Assembly (NCBI GenBank): GCA_025201765.1
Contig: MU623341.1
Coordinates: forward strand, 372,001 to 436,000
DNA from: Daldinia sp. FL1419
Lineage: Eukaryota > Ascomycota > Sordariomycetes > Xylariales > Hypoxylaceae
Reading direction: 5' to 3'
DNA length: 64,000 nt
Shown: positions 11,810 to 23,072 of the stretch, piece after piece
How the letters are laid out: every line of letters begins with the position of its first letter
Numbering within the stretch: the stretch's first letter is position 1
Position numbers and translations under genes: made by a program
The notes under the pieces: model-generated
Told to the model about the DNA's origin: nothing
The model's database searches: none
Seen by the model: the letters and a program-made list of their open reading frames with translations, nothing else

Positions 11810-14800
11810 ATTGTTGATATAAAGGGGTGTGTGGGTTTGCTCGAGGAGGTAGGCGCACAACAAATATGCGTTACTGAGGTCTCACGCCGGCCTTTTTATC
11901 CTATGGAAGGTCCTGTGGTAGTAAAAGCACGAGATGGTGCGATGTCGTACGACAGGTGGAGATGCTGCTGGTGTACAGAAGCGGTTATATGTATTCTCAA
12001 ACGGAAAATGTGAAGTTTAGTAGACTTTGCTTCCAAAGTTGAGCGCAGACGTCTACGGCGGAGGATGTGAAGATGGTAAAAGCAAACGAGGACGAGCAGT
12101 TTTCGTGGGCTGACAGCAGGTCGGCGGTAAAGGTTTTTAAAGACGAATCTGACTATAAGCCAAGTCGTCGATCACGATGCAACGCAGAAATTGGATTTTT
12201 TTGGGCTTAGGCGGTGACGAAACAGGCGTGCAGATTGTGAAGGGTGTGAAAATATATCGTTGTCGTAATTCTTCCTTTTCAAGAGTAAGAAAGTGGGTTG
12301 AGTTGGAGAAAAAGTTTGATGATTGTTTCCTATTTTCGATGCTCTTTCACTTCAGTAGGAAAAAAAAAAGTTTATAGTCGAGGGGGAAGTAGCGCGGGGA
12401 TTTAAGTATGGAGTAGTGGAAGGAGGTGGATGCATTTTCTTTTGTATGCAAGTACCTAGTGTAAATGAGGTATTAAGGTATCGTGACTTGGTTGCTAGTT
12501 CCCCTTCCCTTTGTTTGTTCCAAGGGTTATGATAACAACCTAACAACCAATCTACTAAAACAATAATCTAAAGTGGAGGGCGGCTTCTCTTTTTTTTTTT
12601 TTTTTTACTGTAATGACCCCCAATTTCTTAGTTTAATATCCAGTCCCATATTTGCACGACTGGGTACGCACGTTCAAGACCAGGGTTTTTGCCAACCGGC
12701 CCTTAATTTTTACATGCGGTGGTTACAAGTACGTGCAGATTGTCGAATGGGCTGGATCTGGATGAACAGTTGAGATTTTATAGATATCGAGCCATTTAAT
12801 ATATATAGTAGTAGTAAGAAAAAAGGAATTTAGGAGGGGAACTGCATGAAGGGTCCGGCATAGCAACGTTCAGGCGAGATCCGAACAAATTATATGGGTA
12901 CCTTGCCTTACCTTGGCTACGTGTATGGATAGATCTATCAGGGTGAAGTTTTGAAATGGTGGTGATACATGGCAGTATGGGTTTTATGGCAACGGTCAGC
13001 CGGAACATTGGTACTATTGTACCGAATGAGTTAGGCATAGCTTAGCTCTATATCAATTTACACCAACCGGAAATTAAAAACATGGCCGAGGATAACCTAT
13101 TTGGGTAAGTTATCTAATGATTACCTGGTGGTTGCCAAATATAGGTAGGTACCTAGGTATATTCACTTAATTCGCATAGCTACAATGAGGAAGTAGGTAC
13201 AATATCTTGACCAGGGGGCTTCAACCCTTTAGAAAGGAGAATAATGATCAAGCTTTGGGAAGCATACCGATTACCTCACCAAGACGGTCGAATAAGCCAA
13301 TTCTACCTCAGCACTAATTAAAATATTGTTGATCCCAGTAACCAGCTTTTGCGTCAGTTATTACAGTGACGATGCGTGATGTCCCGGCTTACATGCTGGC
13401 TTACATGCTGACCTACGTGCATGTGGGCAATTTATCCCATAAGTGTTCCTACCGTATAGATAAGGTATATAACAATAATAACAACATAATAGGTACCTGG
13501 GTAAGTAGGAGTTGGGTACGTAAATCATGCAGCACTCACATACACTTAGACTCCTCCACGCATCCAGCTTCATTCAGTGTGCCAAAAAATTCATTAAGAG
13601 CATCTCGCAAGGAACGCAGGGGGAAGGTGAACAAATCTCGTCAGACGTCGTAGCAACGAGTACTACGTAACTAAAGAAGATCACAAGAATATGACTTTAT
13701 TGATGGAACATTACGTTCAGCTTTCCCAATTCTTCCTAGGCTTTGCAGGTATATTTGCTAGGCTTCTTCAGCTTCGATCCCCCTCACTGATCTCAGATCT
13801 CATTAGTGAGAAATCTACATCATAATACATCAAAAGTAGATTTAGCAGCGGGAAAATTAGTCGATCTCGTCAACCATGACCCAAAACAGCACACGTCCGT
13901 CTTCCGCTTGGATCGGTATGAATCAGTGTGATTGTAGTCTATGATTCAAATGAACAGGTAGATCTTATCTATCGAGAATATAACCGCCATTCTCAATTGC
14001 TCTAGACTTGTTAGCGTCGTCGGTAGTCTCGTCGGTAGTCTCGTATGAACGGATTGACGGCTCGCGCACCGACGAAGTGCAAGTGAAGCAATCAAGTCAT
14101 TCAATATTGCAATGTTCTATTACACCACTTTCGCATCCCCCACCATGACAAGATTATATGTCCATCGGAGGACTAGAAGAGTTGCGCTTTTATCAGCTCT
14201 TCCATCCTCTATGTATTTCTCTTGGCAATGGAACAATGGGAATTTACGCGACGTTCTCGAAGAATTGCGGATGAGTTTAGAAGCTCGTGAGTCACCAATA
14301 TCTGACCACCAAAGAATACCAAGATAACAATCGGCATTTAGCGACACCAGCCAAATGGTTGGAAAGGGGGTCTCCAGATGGGATGGTATGAGCTGAGTTG
14401 ATGCCCGACAAATGCAGGTCGGAAGCGCATCTATCAACGTGGACTTCGGTATGTATTGTGTTCCACCTTTTTTTTTTTTTAAACAAGTGGAAGAAGGAAA
14501 GAGTACAATTCTCTTTCGTAATTTTGTCTACATGTGCCTACCTATTATGCAGTAGCCCCCCAATGTTGTTACTTATTGGTGTAACCGTTGGGGTGTCATT
14601 GGCGCCCCCACGGATGAGGTAAAATAGAAACCCACCCCGCAATGCGCCCCAGACTCTTGGATGTCTAGCATTATTCGAAATTGGCTTGTGATCGGCGCTC
14701 TCCTGCTTCCGCGCAAATTCTTCCTGCCCTGTCTTTCGTTACGTACCCAGATGTGCGCATCTTGGATTCGTACCTAGTATTGATTGCGCCACGGATGCGG

Positions 14801-15297
14801 TTTGGACGATAGATAATATCTCCAAGCTTGCAACGTTTAACGATAATGTCTAGTTAGCACACCGTCTGATTCCAACCCACCTACTCAACTATCCACCCAC
14901 GAACTACTTGCCTACTACGTCAAAGCATCGTACCAATTAATGTACCCCGGGATACCCGTTCAAGCACGACAAGGACCCTGAAAAATGTCTGCATAACCCC
15001 ACATAATGCCCGAGGCTAACGAGTCTAGGTTTGGGACACGCGAATTTGTCGGAAACTCGCTGACTCGCCAAATCTTCGGCTATCGTCTATCTCATTTATC
15101 TTATCACAGTATTATCGATAAGATACATGATTGCCAAGCCTTCGACTTCTTTTGCGGGTTTGAATGACGAAGTCTGCTAAATGCGATCGAGAATGCCTTC
15201 TAGATTTACAGGTTAACCAATTCAAGTTCGAGTCTCAATTTTTACTGAATATAAGACAAGCGAAACACGCAACGCCTTCTATATTATCCTCTATATT
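11810..15297. other. Intergenic DNA, no gene recognised
   Basis: About 3.5 kb between the small minus-strand gene and SAM35. Frames reach only 105 codons, overlap on both strands and match nothing I know. Notable items are homopolymer T runs near 12590 and 14470, a TACCTAGGTA palindrome near 13150, and a direct repeat near 14021. No RNA gene seen. Confidence 0.55.
14021..14046. repeat. Direct tandem repeat, TCGGTAGTCTCG twice
   Basis: Two adjacent copies of a 12-13 bp unit (gtcggtagtctcgtcggtag...) lie in otherwise unremarkable intergenic DNA. No function is apparent. Confidence 0.6.
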
Positions 15298-16253
15298 ATG
15301 TCTTCGAAAAATCCCGGCGCCACTGGTCCCAAGTTTGCTGGTGGCGCATCGGGCTGGTTGACTATACCGGCACCTTTGGCTCGACTATTTAAGAAATTTC
15401 CGCTCTTGACATATCCTCCTAACGAGCTACCTATCCGCTCACCTAGAGCTAGGGACGTAGCGACTCTCTATGTATTTATATCGGATAAGGATGCCCTAAA
15501 CGGTTTACCAAGCTTCAATCCATCCTGTCTTAAATGGCAAGTATGTTACGAGCATATCCATCTCAACTTCAAGTTTCGATCTCTAACAAGTCCATACAGA
15601 CCTTTCTCAAGTTGGCCGGGGTTGATTTTCAAGTGATACCCTCAAACAACCACGCTTCGCCGACGGGCGCATTGCCGTTTCTGATTCCCTCGTCGAGTCC
15701 AGACGCCTTCGCTACGTCGAGACCTATACCCTCCAACAAATTGGAACACTATGCAGCCGAAAATGGCACGCACAAGCTCCCCGAAGTCCCTAGCTTAAAG
15801 CTTGAGGCCTACGAATCGCTCCTTGATCACCGAATAAGGAATGCATGGCTTTACTCCCTGTATCTGTCACGCCCAAACTCCGCCCTTCTTTCGCATCTTT
15901 ACGTCGCACCAGTCTCCTCATCGCACATTGTCAAAACAACAGTCTTATACCAATTGCGCTACGCTGCGGAAGCAGAGATATTAAGATCTATAGGTACGCA
16001 AGCGGTGGACTCGAGAAAGCTATACGTTGAGGTACGAGAAGCCTTCGAGGCTTTGTCGACGGTGCTGGGCTCGGGTGATTGGTTCTTCGACGCTTTGGAG
16101 CCGAGCCTGTTTGATGCTACGGTGTTCAGTTATACCCACCTACTACTCGACGAAGGACTAGCATGGGAAGATAAAAGACTTAGCGAAATCGTAAGCGAGT
16201 TCCCCAACCTAGTCGAACACCGCAACAGAATATTACAGAGATGTTGGAGCTAG
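15298..16253 (+). CDS. SAM35: Mitochondrial outer-membrane SAM complex subunit Sam35 (metaxin-like)
   Basis: Two exons, 15298-15540 and 15600-16253, encode 298 aa. The 59-nt intron begins GTATGT, has a ctaac branch site and ends ACAG; splicing joins CLKWQ to TFLKLAGVDFQV. The N-terminal half has the thioredoxin-like, metaxin/Tom37-type pattern (LYVFISDKD, then PSCLKWQTFLKLAGVDF, then SPTGALPFLIP at about residues 55-120). The C-terminal half is helical and GST-C-like (LLDHRIRNAWLYSLYL, SGDWFFDALEPSLFDATVFSYTHLLL). Sam35 sits on the cytosolic face of the mitochondrial outer membrane and, with Sam50 and Sam37, recognises the beta-signal of beta-barrel precursors. Length fits fungal Sam35 and no presequence is expected or seen. 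A more generic metaxin-like glutathione-transferase-fold protein is the main alternative. Confidence 0.83.
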
Positions 16254-16864
16254 GGCTCAAGGTGAACAGGTTGAGCAACGGCGGTTGAGTACGAAGCCGG
16301 CATACGCTATATAGTATCCGGTTCGATAACGAAATATTCGTTAATGGGCGGATGTATATACGACTTGATGAGGTATGAAAATAGACAAAAGACCCCTCTG
16401 AGTTTTAGTAGGGGTATTGAATATCATGAATATAGAGAAAGGCCTCGCTAGCTGATAAAGGCGACATTAATCCTGTATAGTCTTCGTTCTACTAGCAAAA
16501 TCGCCGTTTTAACTCCTCGTTTACGCATAAATACCAAGAACTACGTGACCCTTCAACGCCAGACGACCGGAAGGATACCCCTATTAAGGGGTATACGGAA
16601 AATATATGTAGATGGATAGCGTTTCAACGTAGCAGGATGATATACCACATCAAAGGCAATCCAAATAAAGCTTGTAATTTCTAGCCAACTGGGCAGTTGG
16701 CACTTTTGCAGCCCAAAGCTGCCTAATGCCTAGAAGCCAGTTTTGATCGCTATAAGTTACCGTGTACTCCACGGACTTGTAGGACTCCGTTACACGGCGC
16801 TGCACCTCAGCACTACCGCTTTTCTATTCTAGTCCTCTTTTCCCGTCTTCTTGGGCTGGTCTAC
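16254..16864. other. Convergent 3' intergenic region
   Basis: This lies between the stop of SAM35 (+) and the end of a small minus-strand ORF. It contains AT-rich 3'-UTR-like sequence but no ORF of note. Positions 16829-16864 continue the minus-strand ORF in frame after its first stop (see findings). Confidence 0.5.
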
Positions 16865-17062
16865 CTACGCCCGCTGCTTATTGGAGTTGGCGACGAAATC
16901 TGGAGCGTAGGCGTAGTTGCTATGGGCCTTCTTGGCGTTTTCTCTCGAGAATAGCCAGTTGGGGTAGACATTCCAAGAAAAGATCGATATACTTGAGCTT
17001 GACCTATGAGATGCGTCGCTTTTCTTCTTGTCTTTATCGTCGGTGGCGTTGCCAGACGACAT
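16865..17062 (-). CDS. Possible small protein (65 aa), unknown function
   Basis: A minus-strand ATG at 17062 gives a 65-codon frame: a Ser/Asp/Lys-rich start (DDKDKKKSDASHRSSSS), an aromatic segment (IFSWNVYPNWLFSRENAKKA) and a short tail (NYAYAPDFVANSNKQRA). The hydrophilic start plus a Trp/Tyr-rich core looks more protein-like than neighbouring random frames, but I recognise no family. It ends TAG, after which 11 further sense codons, lysine-rich, continue in frame to a second TAG. The opposite strand also has a frame of similar size without protein-like character. Treat as tentative. Confidence 0.35.
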   Translation of the reverse strand: MSSGNATDDKDKKKSDASHRSSSSISIFSWNVYPNWLFSRENAKKAHSNYAYAPDFVANSNKQRA

Positions 17063-17575
17063 CGCTATGGCAGTAGTTGTGGGATCGTAAGCTTAATAGT
17101 ATTATGTTGGTCCTGTGGCGGTAACGTAGCGAGGCTAACGTTATTATTGTCTAGATGGTATTTGGTGTGTCGGGTTGAATTAGAGGATGGAAGAAGGCTG
17201 TGTAAAAGTTGAAATATATAGGGAGTAAACAGGTGAGTACCTACTCAGGGGTTCCGAAGCCATTTCCATACCTCCTAGTTCCACATCATGATAGGTATAT
17301 GGCGGTCAAAATCACAAAATCTCCGTCATAGTGAAAGGGAATTATATACTTATTACGTTTTATTAAGCTATATAAACCCGTGAATATCTATCGCTAGTAC
17401 GAGAATAAACTGATAATCTAGCCTCTTTCCCTTAAGAAGCGCCCCCCTTCCCCCCCTTAACTTACAGTCATCCTCTATGATCAAGACTCATCCGATTCAC
17501 TAATAGTTATACATATCCCAAAGTGATCCAAGAAAAGAAACCAACTTCGGTGACTTAACGCCTTCATGATCACGT
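17063..17575. other. Intergenic DNA, no gene recognised
   Basis: This short interval holds the presumed promoter of the 65-aa minus-strand ORF and the 3' end of the F-box-like gene. A C-run lies near 17445. Nothing else is supported. Confidence 0.5.
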
Positions 17576-18719
17576 CTAGAACCAAGGATTCCACCTTCGC
17601 ACGCTATGTAGTTTCTCGGTACCGCTGGCGCATACGGTCAGCCAGTCGTTCTTGCTCGTCTGCTGCCACTCGATGTTGTTTTCCTGCCCCAGGCATCGGT
17701 AACAATTCCAACCATACGCCTCGGCGTACAAGTCGAGCAACTCATCTTTGCCAAGCTTCTCCCATCCGTCTAGGCTTAGCACCACGCTCTCCTCGCAGGA
17801 GACGACTTCGAATATAGACGGGCCTGTCTGGCGAGAGCAGATTACACAACACGCTCTTCTTGGTTTCGTCGATGGAGGCGCTGGCGGTAGAGATTGCTTG
17901 TGCAAGTGTTGCGATTCGTGAGTTAGACTTCCTAATTTGACCTCATCAGACGCATCGTAACGTTTTAGACGATGCTGCTGAACAGCAACCCGCTTGGCCA
18001 TCTGTATGTCCAGCACGAAATGCTTGACCAGGGCCAGCCTCTGAATCCTGGGGAATGGTGGCCACCGGTTCTCAGCCATCAGCTTCGTCTTCTTATTCAA
18101 GGCCTGGTCGACAATAAGCAGATGTTCCGGAGAGAGACTGGATGGGGTGGGAAAAAAAGTCGCATACCATTTCGGCTTGTAGCCTACGCATCATTACCTC
18201 TTCCCGAAGAAGTGCATCTAGCGTCTTCCTCCAGTTAAATATGATATCGAGGCCGTCATTTTCCACCCTCAAGTCGGCAATGTCGGTATCGTTGACTATA
18301 TAGCCTCCTGTCATTCCCTGCTTTAATATCCCCTCTCCCAATCTAAGATGCGCAACTCGGTTCTCGAAGCTATATTGATCCCAAAGGTTCTGGATTTCCA
18401 TCTTGTTAAGTGAGCTCGAAAGACTGGCTCCCGAAGTTTGGAATCGAACACGACTGGTTTCAAAGCCACCCTCGCTGGTAAGGTTAGCGAGCTTGTAATC
18501 AATCTGGCATCGCGGCCCCGAGTATAAGGTAATAGTCAGCTTTGGGACCCAATATCGTAAGAAATAGCGTTCAATGCGGCGCATCTGCCTCCTTGCCGTA
18601 TGCCGTAAGGTAGTCCATTGATACGCAGGGTCCTGATCATAGTCGTCCACTAAAAGGTCTAAGATCCGCTCGATCAACTCTAGGGGAAGCCTTCCCCAAA
18701 GATCTACTGCTGGGATCAT
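17576..18719 (-). CDS. F-box-like protein, uncharacterised
   Basis: Two exons on the minus strand, 18719-18168 and 18103-17576, encode 359 aa; the 64-nt intron begins GTATGC, ends ACCAG and is phase 0. The start is set at the ATG giving MIPAVDLWGRLPLELIERILDLL: the LPLELIERILDLL stretch at about residues 10-22 is the typical beginning of a fungal F-box, normally near the N-terminus. The frame stays open for 40 codons upstream, so an earlier start or extra exon cannot be excluded. No leucine-rich or WD repeats follow. The second exon has a cysteine-bearing segment (RRACCVICSRQTGP) and later CYRCLGQ, which could be a zinc-binding pair. F-box proteins usually supply substrates to SCF ubiquitin ligases, but fungi have many uncharacterised ones and no substrate is suggested here. 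Confidence 0.6.
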
Positions 18720-20116
18720 TCTGGGCAATCTGATTCTAGAGGACGAATCAACTAGTTCATACAAACTACCTAAATAGGTACCCAGAAAACCCCCAGTTGA
18801 GGGACATGGTAATAATATATACCATAGGATGACTGGCACATTATGCCCTCCATCACAAGTTCGAAATCATAAGCCGACGCGCCTATTGGTCGCGTATCAT
18901 ATGGAAGGCAGCCTTGCAAGCATGTCGGTATTTACCCAGAGGCGAGGATCGACGTGACCTCCAGCTAGGAAACAAACATATTACATCCACCCGTCCGCCT
19001 CCCTTGAATACCTGGCGCTGAAATATTGGGCATCGCAATGGTGAGAAGACACGGTCTAATTCCCAGGTTACATCAATGACGACGAAGTCGGGACTTGGAG
19101 TAATGCTGGACCGGTAATATGAAATTCCACCGAGCCAATGAGTCAATATCCGGTGGTCGTACTGCTTCTGACCACCCGGTAGATCGGCCCGTTTGGGTTG
19201 CTATATCTCCCAAATAGAGGAGGTGCTCAACTTATTCGTCTCTAAGCCCACATATAATAGTTCCGAGAAATTTCGTTCAGAGATCCTTTTCCCGTGTAGA
19301 TGCAACTAATCTTACCCGATCGTTTGAGATGCTTCATTCTTAGCGGCTGCGTCGCTTCGCCTCAGGGACCTTGAGACCCAAGGGATCCAATGATCAAGGG
19401 CAGATCGGACGTCCCACTTTGCAACTTGGGTGTCATTTTCGGGTCAGATCGTAAGGCAGATGGGTGATCTCGCGCCGGCAAGTAAGACATACAGGATACT
19501 TAATCAGATTAAATAGTCTGCAGACCCTATATAGCTTCTAGTATAGCTTCTAGTATAGCTATTAACTCTCGTGGATTATTATGGTTTAAGACCATTATAC
19601 ATTATTAGCATGGACCCTTTGGGTTCAGGTTGGTCTTTATATGGTCATTAACCTATATATCAAGTCCAGCTGTAAGACAAAACCAACAACAACTAAACGA
19701 CAGGACTGAAAGCAGCTCGTCGCATGCATGGACCCGGCTATCTGGTCTTCTGTTAAATATTGCAACTGATCCCGCTTTTCCACGGACGGTTTCCCAGGTA
19801 GGCAGATAGGTATGCTTGGTTGGTATATGTTAAATTATCATTCATAACCATTGATGCGCGTTTTTTTCGCGTCTTAACTATTTAATCTCGCATAAATCAT
19901 CATAATGTGTTGTTTTGTCGTTTATCTGGGACTTCGGGGAGTCGTAAGATCGTAATATACACGTCGTACCTTGTTGCCTGTCTATGTTGCTCTGTTGCAC
20001 TGCATTGCTGGGGGAAATACTCGAGTCCCCTTTCTCGAGTTGGCTCCTCTCCGTACGCCATATCCATGCAGGTTAGGTTCTTTTCATAAATTAGAATTTA
20101 GTCCTGATTCCTTTTT
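18720..20116. other. Intergenic DNA, no gene recognised
   Basis: The interval lies between two minus-strand genes. A minus-strand frame at 18883-19146 is open but matches nothing. A short direct repeat sits at 19529-19560. No RNA gene seen. Confidence 0.5.
19529..19560. repeat. Tandem repeat TATAGCTTCTAG
   Basis: Two full copies and a partial third of tatagcttctag occur head to tail in intergenic DNA. Likely slippage-derived. Confidence 0.6.
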
Positions 20117-21414
20117 TTATCTCAATCCAGCCATCGCAACATTGTGCATGGACTTCATATCGTAATCAATTTCGTTCCGGCCTTCTTGGGGGGCTTCCCG
20201 AGGCGGTCTGACGCTGACCTGCGAGTCCGGCCTCAGCCTTCGGGAGCCTAGACTGGAATTTGAAAATCTTCTGCGTCTTCTCCCTTCTCTCTCGTATCTT
20301 GTCTCCCCAATTGTGCTTGCTGATTCTGAGGGCGGGATGCTTTCCGAAGCACTGAATTGAGCGTCGTCACCGTCGAGTACCGACTGGGGAATCTTGGACA
20401 TTCTGTTTTCTGCTGCTTGATTTGCCCTGTGACGCTTGTACTCCTCCAGCGCTCTTCTTAGAATCTGGCGCATGAAAGCCTTGTTGACATTTCTCCTGAC
20501 TCGGTCGAAGTATCGTACCACATCGCCAATAACCATGACTTGAGCATCGTGGTCGACATCGACGATATCGGCATAGTTGGCCCTAGAGTCTTCTTTCACG
20601 CGGAGTTTGCCGGGGCGCAATTCGATCCCCACGGGGGAATATGGTAAGCGTTGCCCTACACCACCCTGGTCGAGGCCCGGGGTCGGTTCACCGTTGGCGA
20701 AGACGTATCCTTGCTGAAAGTGGTCAATTCCAGGCTTGGCAAACTCATGCTTGCCTCCTACGGAAATAGGTCTGATTCAGGTCACGGTCAGTCAAATATT
20801 GATGAAACCGATCCCTTGTGAAGCTAACTCGCTTGCTTTCTCGGGGTTAAGCGTAAACACTCGAGTGATTCAAAAGGGAGTTTGGTGATATCGGTGGAAT
20901 GGGGGGAATGGGGGAAAATGAAAATATTTAGGGAATTTCTGTAATCGAAGGATTCTAACTTACATGCAAGCACAGTGATGAGGAAAGGTATCGCTATGGC
21001 GTAAAACGATGAAGCGAGTGTATCCGAGGCATTTCCACTCCCACTCGAATTCCGGAGCGTCGGCCCAGAGAAATTCGAAGACCTGAGATACACGAACATT
21101 TAGCACATTTACTCCGCCAGTTATTGTTTACATTTTCAGGAAATTCAAGGTAAAACTCACGTCGCCAATTTGCAATTTTGATGCCGGCCCAATATCATAT
21201 CCTTTAAGGGCTGCGTAACAGATGTCAGCGGTGCAAGATTTCACATAACCAACTGGACGGGGTCGCACCGGGGAACGGTGAATCATAGATTTTCCATAAC
21301 TACAAATCATGACTTACTCAGCGGATGAGCATCTGGCCCGTCCCGCGGCACCTCGGACGCATCGTCCCCATAACCTGAGTCACTTCTAATAGTAGTTTGA
21401 TCGCGGGGTCCCAT
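20117..21414 (-). CDS. DUF6590-like fungal protein, unknown function
   Basis: Four exons on the minus strand, 21414-21318, 21210-21161, 21082-20964 and 20771-20117, encode 306 aa with consistent phases. The acceptor of the last intron was chosen at 20772 because it alone keeps frame and yields CACIPISVGGKHEFAKPGID, a pattern I associate with the DUF6590 family. Other family-like parts are DVFEFLWADAPEFE (about residues 49-62), TRFIVLRHSD, and SPVGIELRPGKLRVKEDSRA followed by NYADIVDVDHDAQVM. The C-terminal third is charged (RRALEEYKRHR, EGRRRRRFSNSS) and probably disordered. DUF6590 proteins are abundant in Pezizomycotina and have no assigned biochemical role. A long polypyrimidine tract lies 150 bases upstream. 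The family call is tentative; the exon structure is better supported. Confidence 0.6.
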
Positions 21415-21567
21415 CTCTGACGAGAGAGAAGAGAAGCCAGAAGAAAGAGAAGAAAAGAGGGAAGGGGGCATTAAGAAGGGAGGGCCGATTTCGTTCGGGG
21501 TTATATTTGGGGGGAGGGATTCGAAGGGAGAAGAGAGGAATAGTAACTACACTAGAATGAGGGGGGG

Positions 21568-21637
21568 TTTCTTTTTTTTTCTTTTTTCTTTTTCTTCTTT
21601 TTTTTTCTTCTTCTTCTTCCTCTTCTTCTTCCTTTTG
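21568..21637. repeat. Polypyrimidine (CTT/CT) low-complexity tract
   Basis: About 70 bases consist almost only of T and C, passing from T-runs to CTT repeats. It lies about 150 bases upstream of the DUF6590-like start on its template side and could form triplex DNA or act as a nucleosome-poor promoter element. The lysine/arginine-rich frame read from the other strand is an artefact of this tract. Confidence 0.7.
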
Positions 21638-22033
21638 CTAGCATTGTTTAGCACGTGTTGATGGTGAATGAAACCCCTTATTATTTGTCGAATCGCCCGG
21701 GCGGTGATGCTGCCCAACTCCATCAACTCCACCGGATATGCATTCTCCTGTAGTCGTAAATGGCTACAAGTTCAAGTTGAGGCTCCACCGTCCGTCAATA
21801 TCCTAGTAAAGCGGTACATATGGTCAGCCCAGATCACAAGGGGAACGACGGACGCCGGGGATGAGGCGGCGAAGTGGATACTAGAGCCCTTCAGCTAGCC
21901 AGAGAAAATCGACCACATTGTCACCGCCATTTGGCTCCCGCCCACTCCAAACGATTCCCTTGAGAGAGATAAGGAACAATTTCACCAGTCATGCAGCAAT
22001 GCGGTACATACTATGTAGTAAATGCAATAGATA

Positions 22034-22084
22034 GACCCTCCCCCCATAGACCCTCCCCCCTCTATCCCCTCTATCCCCTCTATT
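22034..22084. repeat. C-rich tandem array (ATAGACCCTCCCCCC, then TCTATCCCC)
   Basis: Two copies of a 15-bp C-rich unit are followed by three copies of a 9-bp tctatcccc unit. The strand asymmetry would permit an i-motif or G-quadruplex on the complementary strand, but no function can be inferred. Confidence 0.65.
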
Positions 22085-23022
22085 ATGCCTTGGCTCTCAG
22101 ACATTCTTCCTTGATCGGGTCTGGCGTGTCCGACGGCTACCTATTGTCACAGAGAGAAAATCTGGAAATCTGGGCGACCGGCCCGCTGCGGGGTGTTCGA
22201 TTGACTTTTTGCATTTCATGAATCCGCATTGAAAACCCATTCTTTAACCCACAACGGACGGATCATGATGCGAAGCACGAACCCGCGATTGTGGTACACT
22301 GACGTCAAAATCAACCAACAATTATCGGCGTCACGAGAGCTTCGGGAGGTCGGAAGAGCCGATCGTAGGTGGTACTACTCAGCCCCCCTTAAGCTCCCAG
22401 CCCCCAGCCCCCAGACCCCAGCGGAGCTCTCTCCCTTCGAACCCCGTGATGTCGGGTCCGGTGCGCGACAACGTGGACAGACACATCACGAAGGCAAGTC
22501 CGTATAAAAAGCGTGACCTGGTGCGTGCCGCCCTTTGCGAAGCAGGCTCTCTAGCTATACCAGATCGGTGCCTGCATACAATCGTTGTTATTTGTGACAA
22601 TCCCATTCGTCGAATCTGATCAGACATGTGGATATGGGTGGTTTCATAAGAGCCCTTGTTTAAGACACAGATGTATCATTATCCATCCCAACCTTTAGGA
22701 GTATTTATTGGAAAGAGAGCCGTCCATATTCGACGAACGGGTGGGTATTGGTGATTATATTCGGTAATTAGCGCATGCACTGCTGCAGGCGACCATCAAA
22801 GAAGGCAAGGTAGGTTAGATCTCTAAAGTATGTAGTAGGTTAGCTGGTTGGTCGAGTAGTATACATTAGTAGTCTAGAAGTCATCGATGCAGCCGGTGCG
22901 GCACCATCGTACCACTTTTTCCAACCTTTAGTTGCCCTAGAGATATTCCTTAGTGCCGTTCTACGGAATCTCAACGCAAGTCAACATGAATTTTACGTGA
23001 CTCATCCATATTCGTCCTTTCT

Positions 23023-23072
23023 CTGTGTCTGTCTGTCTGTCCGTCTGTCTGTGTCTGTGTCTGTGTCTGTGT
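23023..23072. repeat. CTGT/CTGTGT microsatellite
   Basis: This 50-base block of ctgt and ctgtgt units carries one CCGT interruption. It is a standard microsatellite in intergenic DNA. Confidence 0.8.

Noticed and set aside
18883..19146. 87-codon minus-strand frame upstream of the F-box-like gene, considered as a 5' exon
   Set aside because: The F-box motif already sits at the N-terminus of the chosen model, and no splice pair links the two convincingly.
21547..21732. Lysine-rich minus-strand frame
   Set aside because: It is only the translation of the polypyrimidine tract.
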